From: Adhaeribacter pallidiroseus
GTDB taxonomy: Bacteria; Bacteroidota; Bacteroidia; Cytophagales; Hymenobacteraceae
Assembly (NCBI RefSeq): GCF_003340495.1
Contig: NZ_QASA01000001.1
Coordinates: 310,001 to 374,000, forward strand
DNA length: 64,000 bases
Direction: 5' to 3'
Position numbers and translations under genes: made by a program
In this document: positions 18,695-27,270 of the stretch, in pieces
Position numbering within the stretch: the stretch's first letter is position 1
How the letters are laid out: every line of letters starts with the position of its first letter
The notes under the pieces: generated by a model
Seen by the model: the letters and a program-made list of their open reading frames with translations, nothing else
Told to the model about the DNA's origin: nothing
Databases searched by the model: none

Positions 18695-19131
18695 AAGAAT
18701 GGTGTATTTGCGAATAATTTCGATTAAGGATAAGGTTTTAAGAACCTAAATTAGGGTATTAATTTAAAATATTTCAAGTTGCCTTGGCGTTATCTTAGCT
18801 TTTTTACATTTTGTTTAAGGTAACGGGTAAAATTTTGCATTTAGTGTTACATTAATAGGTTATTAATGTTAATTATACAATATGGGGAGAAGCCCGGTAA
18901 AAGGCTGGTAGTTGCTAACTTGCTGTACCGGACCGTTAAATTATTAAAAATTTAAAAAAACGGAATACTTGTAATTTTTTGAAAGTACTGGGCGTATAAT
19001 TTTTTAACTTTCTAGTAGTTTTAGAAGCAAAGTGCCGTATTTTCGAGGCTACGAATAAAGGATTCGGGTTACGAGCCACGGGTACTTAAAATTTAACTAA
19101 ATCACAAAAACAAGATAAAAGCTTATTGTAA
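18695..19131. other. Divergent promoter region between two carbohydrate operons
   Basis: A 437-base AT-rich stretch between the leftward isomerase operon and the rightward oxidoreductase. No gene is visible. It contains the 21-base palindrome listed separately. No perfect -33/-7 pair was found for either side. Confidence 0.55.
18849..18869. promoter_or_regulatory. 21-base palindrome, operator candidate
   Basis: ACATTAATA-GGT-TATTAATGT has perfect 9-base arms and a 3-base centre. It sits in the region shared by two divergent operons, at 155 bases from the left gene and 263 from the right gene. The size suits a dimeric helix-turn-helix regulator of LacI or GntR type. No regulator gene is next to it. 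Confidence 0.5.
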
Positions 19132-20292
19132 ATGATGAACCGAAAACTTAGAATGGGCATGATTGGTGGAGGCAAAGATGCCTTTATTGGGGCGGTACAC
19201 CGCATGGCTGCTGCTTTGGATGGGGAAATTGAATTTGTTTGCGGGGCCTTCAGTAGCAACGCCGAAAAATCAAAAGCTTCCGGCGAAGCTTTACGTTTAC
19301 CGCCGGACCGGGTATACGCCAATTTCGAGGAAATGATCCGGAAAGAAAAGGAACTGCCCGAAGGCGAACGCATGGATTTTGTTTCGATTGTAACGCCCAA
19401 CCACGTGCACTTTCCGCCGGCAAAAATGGCGCTGGAAAACGGTTTTCACGTGGTGTGCGACAAGCCGGTTACTTTAAACTTGCAAGAAGCTTTAGATTTA
19501 AAAAAAGTTATTGATCAAACCGGTTTGTTGTTTTGCCTCACCCACAATTATACCGGCTACCCCATGGTAAAAGAAGCCCGAGCGATGGTGCAAAGCGGTA
19601 AGCTAGGGAAAATCCGGAAGGTAATTGTAGAGTACCCGCAGGGCTGGCTGGCCCAGTTACTCGAAGCTACCGGTAACAAGCAAGCCGACTGGCGCACCGA
19701 TCCGGCCCGTTCTGGCGCGGCCGGTTGCATGGGCGATATTGGTACCCACGCCGAAAACTTAGCCGAATACATTACGGGTTTAAAAATAACCGAACTTTGC
19801 GCCGACTTAACTACTTTTGTGGAAGGCCGCAAACTGGAAGATGATGGCAATGTATTGTTACGTTTCGACAACGGCGCCAAAGGCGTATTACACGCCAGCC
19901 AGATAGCCAACGGCGAAGAAAACGATTTAAACATCCGGGTTTACGGGGAGTTCGGCGGTTTGCAGTGGTGGCAAATGGATCCCAATACGCTTATCTACAA
20001 AACCAACGAAGAAGGCGCCCGTCGGTTACGGCCGGGCGTAGGGCAGCAATCCGAAGCTACCAAAGCCCACATCCGGGTACCCGCCGGTCACCCCGAAGCG
20101 TTTCTGGAAGCATTCGCCAATTTATACCGCAATTTTGCCATTACGCTGCGGGCCCGCATGAACGGCGAAGAACCCAATCCGATTTACACCGATTTCCCCG
20201 GCATTGCGGAAGGCATCCGTGGTTTAGCCTTTATTGATACCTGTTTGGCTTCCGCCCATTCCGACCAGAAATGGACAAAGTTTGTGATTTAG
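19132..20292 (+). CDS. Gfo/Idh/MocA family NAD(P)-dependent oxidoreductase
   Basis: A 386-residue cytoplasmic dehydrogenase; no export signal is present. The N-terminal Rossmann domain shows MGMIGGGKDAFIGAVHR (about 8-24), VTPNHVHF and the family lysine motif CDKPVTLN. The C-terminal catalytic domain includes GDIGTHAENLAEYITG, whose D and H match the catalytic Asp/His pair of inositol and sugar dehydrogenases. Substrates in this family are sugars or cyclitols; members that make 3-keto sugars are known. Two ATGs start the frame (19132 and 19135) and both are plausible. A TIM-barrel isomerase-like gene follows after 222 bases. Confidence 0.9.
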   Translation: MMNRKLRMGMIGGGKDAFIGAVHRMAAALDGEIEFVCGAFSSNAEKSKASGEALRLPPDRVYANFEEMIRKEKELPEGERMDFVSIVTPNHVHFPPAKMALENGFHVVCDKPVTLNLQEALDLKKVIDQTGLLFCLTHNYTGYPMVKEARAMVQSGKLGKIRKVIVEYPQGWLAQLLEATGNKQADWRTDPARSGAAGCMGDIGTHAENLAEYITGLKITELCADLTTFVEGRKLEDDGNVLLRFDNGAKGVLHASQIANGEENDLNIRVYGEFGGLQWWQMDPNTLIYKTNEEGARRLRPGVGQQSEATKAHIRVPAGHPEAFLEAFANLYRNFAITLRARMNGEEPNPIYTDFPGIAEGIRGLAFIDTCLASAHSDQKWTKFVI

Positions 20293-20483
20293 GCTATGGT
20301 TGATAGCCCACTGTCCACAGAAGAAATACTATTAGTATGCTTTATTTAATCTGTCGTTCAGTAAAAAACTAATTACTGGTTAATTTCGGTACTAGTACAG
20401 CCAGCTTTAGCTACCAGAAACTTTAAACAAGCTGTTCCACAAAGAACTAATTTAACTTTTATTTAAAATTTTTAATTTTTCGA

Positions 20484-20510
20484 GCAACGAATAACGAACA
20501 ACTAACAACG
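20484..20510 (+). repeat. CAAC/GAAC-rich spacer repeat
   Basis: A run of AACGA/AACAA units lies right before the start at 20515. The 13-mer AACGAACAACTAA is also present, on the opposite strand, at 31181-31208. It resembles low-complexity A/C spacers of Bacteroidota genomes. Confidence 0.4.
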
Positions 20511-20514
20511 ATAT

Positions 20515-21561
20515 ATGAAAGGACCCGGAATATTTTTAGCGCAGTTCTTGGGCGACGAAGCCCCTTTTAATTCTTTTGAGAGTATTTGTAAATGGGCCGC
20601 CGGTTTAGGCTATAAAGGCGTACAAATTCCTACCTGGGCCGGCAGCATTGTAGATTTAAAACAATTAGCCGAAAGCAAAACGTACGCCGATGATTTTAAA
20701 GGCGTAGCCCAGGCCGCCGGCGTAGAAATAACGGAATTATCGACGCACTTGCAAGGGCAATTAGTAGCCGTTCACCCCGCATACAACGCCATGTTTGATG
20801 GCTTTGCTCCGGCCGAATACCGTAACAACCCCAAAACCCGTACCGAGTGGGCCGTACAACAATTAAAATACGCCGCTAAAGCTAGCCAGAATTTAGGTTT
20901 AAATGCGCACGCTACTTTTTCGGGAGCGTTGTTGTGGCATACCGTTTATCCTTGGCCGCAACGCCCGGCAGGTTTAGTAGAAACGGGTTTTAAAGAATTA
21001 GCGGATCGTTGGATGCCTATCTTAAATGCCTTCGACGAAGTAGGCGTAGATGTATGCTACGAAATTCACCCGGGCGAAGACTTGCACGATGGCGTAACTT
21101 TTGAACGGTTCTTAGCGGCTACTGGTAACCATAAACGGGTAAACTTACTCTACGACCCAAGCCACTTTGTGCTCCAGCAATTAGACTATCTGCAGTACAT
21201 TGATATTTACCATGAGCATATTAAAATGTTCCACGTAAAAGATGCGGAGTTTAACCCAACGGGCCGTTCCGGCGTGTACGGTGGCTACCAGGATTGGATC
21301 GATCGTCCGGGCCGTTTCCGTTCTCTGGGCGATGGACAGGTAGATTTTATGGGCATTTTTAGCAAATTAGCGCAGTACAACTACGAAGGCTGGGCCGTAC
21401 TGGAGTGGGAGTGTGCCATTAAACACCCCGAAGATGGCGCGGCCGAAGGCGCACCGTTTATTCAGCAACACATCATTCGCCGCACGGAGCGCGCATTTGA
21501 TGATTTTGCCGGCACTGGTTCCGACGAAGCGTATAACCGCAAGGTTCTGGGATTGGATTAG
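20515..21561 (+). CDS. Sugar phosphate isomerase/epimerase-like TIM-barrel protein
   Basis: A 348-residue cytoplasmic protein of the xylose-isomerase-like TIM-barrel superfamily. Candidate metal ligands are E in VCYEIHPGEDLH, D and H in LLYDPSHFVLQ, H in IKMFHVKDAEF and E in GWAVLEWECA. The motif set and length fit the larger isomerases found beside Gfo/Idh/MocA oxidoreductases. It probably acts on the product of the upstream dehydrogenase, but no substrate can be named. It follows that gene by 222 bases on the same strand and ends in a strong terminator 26 bases downstream. Confidence 0.87.
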   Translation: MKGPGIFLAQFLGDEAPFNSFESICKWAAGLGYKGVQIPTWAGSIVDLKQLAESKTYADDFKGVAQAAGVEITELSTHLQGQLVAVHPAYNAMFDGFAPAEYRNNPKTRTEWAVQQLKYAAKASQNLGLNAHATFSGALLWHTVYPWPQRPAGLVETGFKELADRWMPILNAFDEVGVDVCYEIHPGEDLHDGVTFERFLAATGNHKRVNLLYDPSHFVLQQLDYLQYIDIYHEHIKMFHVKDAEFNPTGRSGVYGGYQDWIDRPGRFRSLGDGQVDFMGIFSKLAQYNYEGWAVLEWECAIKHPEDGAAEGAPFIQQHIIRRTERAFDDFAGTGSDEAYNRKVLGLD

Positions 21562-21586
21562 TTTATTCAGCAACCTGCATAAAAAC

Positions 21587-21623
21587 AGAAGCCTGTTCAC
21601 ATTAATGAACAGGCTTCTTTTGT
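21587..21623 (+). terminator. Terminator of the isomerase gene
   Basis: Perfect 13-base arms AGAAGCCTGTTCA / TGAACAGGCTTCT with a 6-base loop and a T-rich tail. Confidence 0.85.
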
Positions 21624-21764
21624 TGATGAATCATTTAGATAACGACTCATCATAAAATTAAGATAATTTGTTTAAAAAAGTATTATTGTAATTGTCAATA
21701 GATTTAAAATGCTACTTTCATCGTAAAAATACATATCTAAAAATTTAAAAGTTTTAGCTACAAA

Positions 21765-22340
21765 TTATTTAGTATTTACTTTTACGTATGTATAATCATC
21801 AAATCTATTTACAGAAACATAAGCCGACTCATTAGCAACTCTAGTAAATGCTGGATTATTTATGGTAATCCAATCAGCCTTTTTGTTAATAAAGACTATT
21901 TCAATTCGGTTGCTTAAATACGTATATTTATCGCAAGGACAATTTGCATTAGATGGATTTACTTTTTCTTTCTTATTAGGCTCACCAAAAATTTCTTCTA
22001 TTTGAGACTTGGACTTTCCAGCAATATCATCTACTATCACTACATAATTTGTACTCTTAAGGTATCTATAATTATCAAAAGTTTTTGAGTTTAGATATTG
22101 TTCTAGTTCTTTCTCACTTCTTTCGTATTCATTTTCTTTTACTAATTCTTCTAATACATATTTATCGTAATTTGATTTAGCGTATTTATTAACGAAAGTA
22201 CTCTTTAGTCTATTATTCCAAAGACTTTGTTGAGTCAGTTTAACTTCTGGCTCTCTAATGTTTTTGGAATTACTTTCACATGAACTTGTTAAAATTGCAC
22301 ACGTAAGCACGAATACTAAAAGCGTTTTTAAGTTCTTCAT
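21765..22340 (-). CDS. AT-rich hypothetical lipoprotein
   Basis: A 191-residue lipoprotein: signal MKNLKTLLVFVLTCAILTSSC with lipobox TSSC. The mature part is Lys/Asn/Glu-rich. The segment IAGKSKSQIEEIFGEPNKKE resembles the helix-turn motif of BamE/SmpA-like folds, and two cysteines (NCPCDKY) follow it. The gene is visibly AT-richer than its neighbours and uses AAA, AAT and TTA heavily, which could mean recent acquisition. It stands alone, bracketed by terminators on both sides. Its function is unknown. Confidence 0.75.
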   Translation of the reverse strand: MKNLKTLLVFVLTCAILTSSCESNSKNIREPEVKLTQQSLWNNRLKSTFVNKYAKSNYDKYVLEELVKENEYERSEKELEQYLNSKTFDNYRYLKSTNYVVIVDDIAGKSKSQIEEIFGEPNKKEKVNPSNANCPCDKYTYLSNRIEIVFINKKADWITINNPAFTRVANESAYVSVNRFDDYTYVKVNTK

Positions 22341-22400
22341 TTATTAAATATATGAATTAGCTATTTTCTTAGTAACGTAGAACTAAAATGTAATTATTAC

Positions 22401-22475
22401 TTTTTTAAATTTTGATAAAACAAACCAACTTTGGCGAGTACTTAAAACTGGTTTGTTTTATCAAAATTTAAAAAA
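22401..22475 (-). terminator. Long hairpin terminator of the ThuA-propeller gene
   Basis: Perfect 27-base arms with a 21-base loop, starting 3 bases after the stop of the leftward gene. The stem ends in runs of A and T (TTTTTTAAATTTTG...), so on the leftward strand it finishes in a T-tract. It is much longer than a usual intrinsic terminator. Confidence 0.75.
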
Positions 22476-22477
22476 CC

Positions 22478-25400
22478 TTATTCTGGTATAAAGCTAATAG
22501 TTTTCAGGTAAGCGCGGCCACCTGGCTGAACGGGTTTAACTACCAAATATACATCTTGTAATTGGCCGTTGGTTGCATTTTTAGGCACTGGCACACTGGT
22601 TGTTACTTTCTGCCGGCTATCGGCAAAATCAACAGTTGTTTGCCCAATTACATTGCCGTTGGCTTGGCCACTGCGTAACTCTACTTGGTATTTGCCAGGG
22701 CGTCCGCTGCCAAAGCCAGCTAATTCAATGCGGCTAATACCGGTTAAATCCAGTTGCTCACCTTTTATGTAGCCTTCGGTAGTAGGTAAAGTTAAGTAAT
22801 GGGCACCCGCTGAATCTTTTGGTGCAAAGCCTTTTACTTCGCGGAAGTCAGTTACATCCATGGTCGTATTGCGCAAGTAAATAGCCTGCGAACCGGAAAG
22901 CGGCTGAATACCGGATCCACCCGCATCGGTGTACGTAGCCATTAACCGGAATACGTTATTTTGCTTTTTCTCTTCGTTTATACTGGGAATAATTTTACCA
23001 ACTGCCGGTAAGCTTGGTTTGTTACTGTCGGCATTAGCCAGCGATAAAATAAAGGTAACAATTTGCCGAACATCGCCTTCTTTCATGGTTAAGTGAGCCG
23101 GCATTACGTTTTCGCCCCAAACACCGCCGCCACCTTTGATAATTTTACTGATCAGGTAATCGTGGGCCCGGGTATCCTTCTGGTAACGCTTCGCTACATC
23201 GGTAAAGGCTGGGCCAATAGATTTTTCGGTAATACTATGGCAAGCTTTACAATCGGAGTTCATCATTAGGTTTTTACCCAAAATAGCTTCCGAAATAACC
23301 TGGTGACCAGTTGAAGCGGCGGCCATATCGCGACCCTGGATGTAGTCGGTAGAAACAAACAAGTTCTTAGAATCTACTTTGGCGCCTTCATCGATTACCT
23401 TAACCTGGTAGTTAACGGGTTTATTCGGAAAGTAAAAAGATTTATTTCCCTGAATGGCTATATTTACCACCGGCTGTTCATTACCGGCATAAACGGTTAC
23501 CACATTGCTGCTGCTCGCTGCTTTTTTATCATCCAGCACTTGTACCTGTACTTTGTAGTCGCCGGCTTTATCCAGGGTGTATTTTAATTGTGGTTCTTTG
23601 GTTTCTTTTTTAATGTCACCGATGCTCCACACGTACGTTAAGTTATCTTTTTCCGGGTCGTTCGCTTTTACGCTGGCCGTAAAGGTAAATGGTAAGTTTC
23701 CGTTCAGGTTGTCAATGTCTATGGTAGAAACTTTTGGCGGACGGTTTCCTGCCAGATAATCCACACGGGAAATACCAGCATCCGGGTTTTTCGCGAACCA
23801 GCCTTTACCGTATTCCAGAATGTACAAACGGCCATCCGGACCTACTTCCATATCAATGGCGGCCGCTAGTTTCGCATTTTGCATGAACGGCTCCATTTTG
23901 TCATAATTATGATCCTTGTCTAAGGTTACCACTTTTATCCAGTCCCGAATCCACTCGTAAATAAACAATTTACCATTGTAATAATCCGGATAACGGGTTT
24001 CTTTCGGGTATAGATCGGTGTAGTAAACTGGGCCAGCCATCGCGTTCCGGCCACCGGTACCTACTTGCGGGAATTCCGGCGACTCAGCGTAAGGATACCA
24101 GATAAATGCAGGTACTGCTGGCGGCAGTTCGGTTAAACCGGTGTTATTGCGGGAGTTGTTGATTGGTTTAGCCGGGTTAAAAGCTTCGCCACTTTTACCA
24201 GTTGCGTAATCAAAAGCCCGGTACGGGTAGTTGTTACCAATAAACAAAGGCCAGCCAAAGAAACCAGCCTTTTTAGCTTGGTTCACTTCGTCGTAACCAC
24301 GCGGGCCACGGGTAGCCATGCTGTCTTCGCGGGCATCCGGACCAACTTCGCCCCAGTACAGAATGCTGTTTTTCTGGTCCACGGTAATACGGTAAGGGTT
24401 TCGGTGACCCATGGTATAAATTTCCGGACGGGTTTTCGCGGTGCCTTTCGGGAATAAGTTTCCTTCCGGAATTTCGTAAGAACCATCCGGCTTCACACGA
24501 ATACGTAAAATTTTACCACGTAAATCGTTGGTATTACCTGATGAACGACGCACATCGTACTGTAAATGTCCGGGAATATCGTTTAAAGGGGCAAAACCGG
24601 AGCTTACGTAACGCACATTTGGTTCATTAAAAGGGGTAGAGTTATCGCCGGTAGAAAGATACAATAGCTTATCCGGACCAAAGGCAATGGAACCACCGGT
24701 ATGGCAGCAGATTTCGCGTTGCGAGTATAACTGCAATATTCTTTTCTCCGATTTGCGATCCAGCGAGTCGCCTTTAAAGGTAAACCGCGACAACCGGTTC
24801 ACCGAAGTATCGGCTGGGCTATAATACAGGTAGATGTAGTTATTATTTTTAAAATCCGGGTCCGCAGCAAGCCCCAGGATACCTTCTTCGGCATTAACGC
24901 CTTTGGTATTTGTCCGAAAATATACATTTAAAGCACCTACTTGTTTTACTTTTTGCTCTTTCTGGCTGTAAAGCATTAATTCTCCGCGACGCTGGGCCAC
25001 TAAAATATCCAGGTTTGGCAAAACGGCCATTTCGGTTGGCTCATTAAAGTTGCCTTGGTCCAGTAATACCTTTACAAAACGATCGTCTTCGGGTACGTTT
25101 TGGGTTTTAGCTTTGGCGTAGTCTAAAGGTGCATTTTTACCAACCGCGTATTTTAGGCCGCCTAATACGTGTTTTAGGTATTGCGGATCATCGTACGATT
25201 CGTCGGTGTGGCCTAAACCGGTATAAAAAGCACGGCCGCCATCGTAATCGTGGTACCAGGCAATCGGGTGATTTTTGCCGTTTTTGCCGCCTTCGTAAGT
25301 GCTTTCGTCCAGGTTCATTAAAATTTTAATATCCGGGCTGATTTTTTTATAACTGTACCACTCGTCCCAGCGCTTCCATTTTTTTGGCAGGTGTTTAGTT

Positions 25401-25873
25401 GCACTATTCTTGCGATCAACTACCTGAATGACAGCGTCTTGTTGCTTCGGATGGTTTAAAAAGTAAGCTCCTACCAACCGGCCGTACCAACCCCAGTCGT
25501 ACTCGGTATCAGCGGCCGCGTGGATGCCCATAAAACCCCCACCCGCCTGAATGTAGCGTTCGAATGCCGCTTCCTGGTAATTATTTAATACGTTGCCGGT
25601 AGTGCTTAAAAATACCACGGCGGCATATTGCTTTAAGTTATTGTCGTTAAAAGCCGTAGAATCGGTAGTGGTATCCGCGTCCATGTCATTTTCGCGGGCT
25701 AATTTCAGGAGGGCCAGTTGGCCTTTGGCAATAGAGGCATGATGATAGCCAGCCGTTTTACTAAATATTAAGATCTTGGGCTTTACTAACAGCTTGCTGA
25801 AAGTAAACAAGCCAACAATCAGAATAGCAAAGATGCTTCCGGCTATAAGCCGCCAGGAATTTTTAATTTTCAT
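22478..25873 (-). CDS. ThuA / sugar dehydrogenase propeller / PKD / cytochrome c / CBM6 fusion
   Basis: A 1131-residue exported protein from the ATG at 25873. Domains in order, with approximate residues: signal anchor; ThuA-like, class I amidotransferase fold (about 30-250: ILIFSKTAGYHHASI, GGGFMGIHAAADTEYDWGWYG); glucose/sorbosone dehydrogenase-type propeller (about 270-700: GILGLAADPDF, ICCHTGGSIAFGPD, YTMGHRNPYRI, GEVGPDARED); PKD (about 715-800); cytochrome c with one haem site, CKACH at 875-879 and a later VMPAHL that gives the axial Met; and a C-terminal CBM6-like sandwich. ThuA domains are linked to keto-trehalose metabolism. The layout predicts a periplasmic PQQ-type sugar oxidase passing electrons to its own haem. 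It is read alone and divergently from the DUF1080 gene. Confidence 0.88.
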   Translation of the reverse strand: MKIKNSWRLIAGSIFAILIVGLFTFSKLLVKPKILIFSKTAGYHHASIAKGQLALLKLARENDMDADTTTDSTAFNDNNLKQYAAVVFLSTTGNVLNNYQEAAFERYIQAGGGFMGIHAAADTEYDWGWYGRLVGAYFLNHPKQQDAVIQVVDRKNSATKHLPKKWKRWDEWYSYKKISPDIKILMNLDESTYEGGKNGKNHPIAWYHDYDGGRAFYTGLGHTDESYDDPQYLKHVLGGLKYAVGKNAPLDYAKAKTQNVPEDDRFVKVLLDQGNFNEPTEMAVLPNLDILVAQRRGELMLYSQKEQKVKQVGALNVYFRTNTKGVNAEEGILGLAADPDFKNNNYIYLYYSPADTSVNRLSRFTFKGDSLDRKSEKRILQLYSQREICCHTGGSIAFGPDKLLYLSTGDNSTPFNEPNVRYVSSGFAPLNDIPGHLQYDVRRSSGNTNDLRGKILRIRVKPDGSYEIPEGNLFPKGTAKTRPEIYTMGHRNPYRITVDQKNSILYWGEVGPDAREDSMATRGPRGYDEVNQAKKAGFFGWPLFIGNNYPYRAFDYATGKSGEAFNPAKPINNSRNNTGLTELPPAVPAFIWYPYAESPEFPQVGTGGRNAMAGPVYYTDLYPKETRYPDYYNGKLFIYEWIRDWIKVVTLDKDHNYDKMEPFMQNAKLAAAIDMEVGPDGRLYILEYGKGWFAKNPDAGISRVDYLAGNRPPKVSTIDIDNLNGNLPFTFTASVKANDPEKDNLTYVWSIGDIKKETKEPQLKYTLDKAGDYKVQVQVLDDKKAASSSNVVTVYAGNEQPVVNIAIQGNKSFYFPNKPVNYQVKVIDEGAKVDSKNLFVSTDYIQGRDMAAASTGHQVISEAILGKNLMMNSDCKACHSITEKSIGPAFTDVAKRYQKDTRAHDYLISKIIKGGGGVWGENVMPAHLTMKEGDVRQIVTFILSLANADSNKPSLPAVGKIIPSINEEKKQNNVFRLMATYTDAGGSGIQPLSGSQAIYLRNTTMDVTDFREVKGFAPKDSAGAHYLTLPTTEGYIKGEQLDLTGISRIELAGFGSGRPGKYQVELRSGQANGNVIGQTTVDFADSRQKVTTSVPVPKNATNGQLQDVYLVVKPVQPGGRAYLKTISFIPE

Positions 25874-26346
25874 TACGTTTGCTTTATTCAATTAAGGTTT
25901 TGTTTGTTTTAAAATAGTACAGGTTATACACAGGAGACTACCGGGTGCTAAATTATACTGTGTTTCTTAAATTATTCTTTTTTAGCTAAATCGTTTTAAA
26001 ATAAATATAAAAATTTATAATATAAGAGTAAGTTATTTAACTATCTATTTAACGTATGCCGATGCTTTTAAGTCTAAACCTATTTTGGTTGATGCAGGTA
26101 ATCTTTTCCTCAAAATAGGGTTTAAAGTAATTAGATGGAATTTTTAGGCCTTGATTGATTGAAGAATACTTAACATTGATATAGATTTGTTTTAAATCCG
26201 ATATCTAAACACTTTAATTATTGTATAATTTACAAAATTAGTAAAATTCAAATACGCGAAAGAAAATTTATTTCGCCGATTTGTTTTAAATTATTTATTT
26301 TTAGACAAAATTCAGTTCTCCAAATCATTCCCTAAACAAAGCTTTA
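25874..26346. other. Divergent AT-rich region with a 14-base direct repeat
   Basis: About 470 bases with no gene between the leftward ThuA fusion and the rightward DUF1080 gene. GATTTGTTTTAAAT occurs at 26184-26197 and 26278-26291 in the same orientation, both upstream of the DUF1080 gene; each contains a TTTG that could serve as a -33 element, but no good TAnnTTTG follows. Confidence 0.5.
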
Positions 26347-27171
26347 ATGAAAATTAGTCTTAAAAAAGTAAAACTGCTGGCTGCTTTAGCGGCAACCATA
26401 TCGTACCCAGGAGTGGCTCAAACGCAACAGCCTACTAAGGCGGTAACTCCCACTCCTCAAACGATAGCGCCTACTACTTCTGATCAACAACTGGCTATGT
26501 CTAAAGCTATAAAAAACAAGGTTATGGTGGATAATACCTTATCCCCCGCTGAGAAAAAAGCCGGTTATACCTTACTTTTTGATGGAAAAACCATTAATCA
26601 ATGGCGCGGTTTTCGGAAAGAAACGGTGCCGGATAGCTGGGGCGTACAAGAGGGGGCGATAGCTTTAGTGGGTAAAGGCGGGGGCGATTTAGTTACAAAA
26701 AACCAGTACGAAAACTACGAGTTTCTGGTAGATTGGAAGATATCGGAAGGGGGTAATAGCGGTATTATTTATAATGTATCGGAAGATCCGCAATACCAGG
26801 CGACCTACCATACCGGCCCGGAAATGCAGGTACTCGATAATGAACGGCACCCCGATGCCAAACAAGGTAAAAACGGCAACCGCCAAGCGGGTGCTAATTA
26901 CGACATGATTCCGGTAGCAACCCCGGCCGTAAAACCAGTTGGGCAGTGGAACAGCGTGAAATTAGTGGTAAATAAAGGCCACGTAGAGCATTGGCTGAAC
27001 GGCAAAAAGGTGGTAGAGTATCAGTTAGGTAGCCCCGAGTGGGAAGCTTTAGTGAAAGAAAGTAAATTTGCTGCTATGCCGGGTTATGGTAAAATTAAAA
27101 AAGGCCATATTGCCCTGCAAGACCACGGCGATAAGGTATGGTTTAAAAATTTAAAAATCCGGCAGCTATAA
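26347..27171 (+). CDS. DUF1080 protein (3-keto-disaccharide hydrolase family)
   Basis: A 274-residue exported protein: signal peptide with cut near GVAQTQ, a low-complexity Thr/Pro linker to about residue 50, then a single DUF1080 jelly-roll domain (about 75-274). Family hallmarks are GYTLLFDGKTINQWRGF, WGVQEGAI, NYEFLVDWKISEGGNSGI, TGPEMQVLDNERHPDA and the end motif HIALQDHGDKVWFKNLKI. The family is now annotated as 3-keto-disaccharide hydrolase, cleaving glycosides after C3 oxidation. A terminator-like hairpin separates it from the MFS gene 100 bases downstream, which may be partly read through. Confidence 0.88.
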   Translation: MKISLKKVKLLAALAATISYPGVAQTQQPTKAVTPTPQTIAPTTSDQQLAMSKAIKNKVMVDNTLSPAEKKAGYTLLFDGKTINQWRGFRKETVPDSWGVQEGAIALVGKGGGDLVTKNQYENYEFLVDWKISEGGNSGIIYNVSEDPQYQATYHTGPEMQVLDNERHPDAKQGKNGNRQAGANYDMIPVATPAVKPVGQWNSVKLVVNKGHVEHWLNGKKVVEYQLGSPEWEALVKESKFAAMPGYGKIKKGHIALQDHGDKVWFKNLKIRQL

Positions 27172-27185
27172 TATTAGCTATCAGC

Positions 27186-27222
27186 AAAAGGAAGCGCTAC
27201 GATTTAAAGGGCTTCCTTTTTT
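27186..27222 (+). terminator. Terminator/attenuator between DUF1080 and MFS genes
   Basis: Perfect 10-base arms AAAAGGAAGC / GCTTCCTTTT with a 15-base loop and a T-tail, 14 bases after the DUF1080 stop. Confidence 0.75.
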
Positions 27223-27270
27223 AATTTCCAGGAACGTCAACATTTAAAAAACTACTAAACTTAAATTATA

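Noticed and set aside
20484-20510. CRISPR-like repeat
   Set aside because: Short low-complexity units without constant spacers or cas genes.
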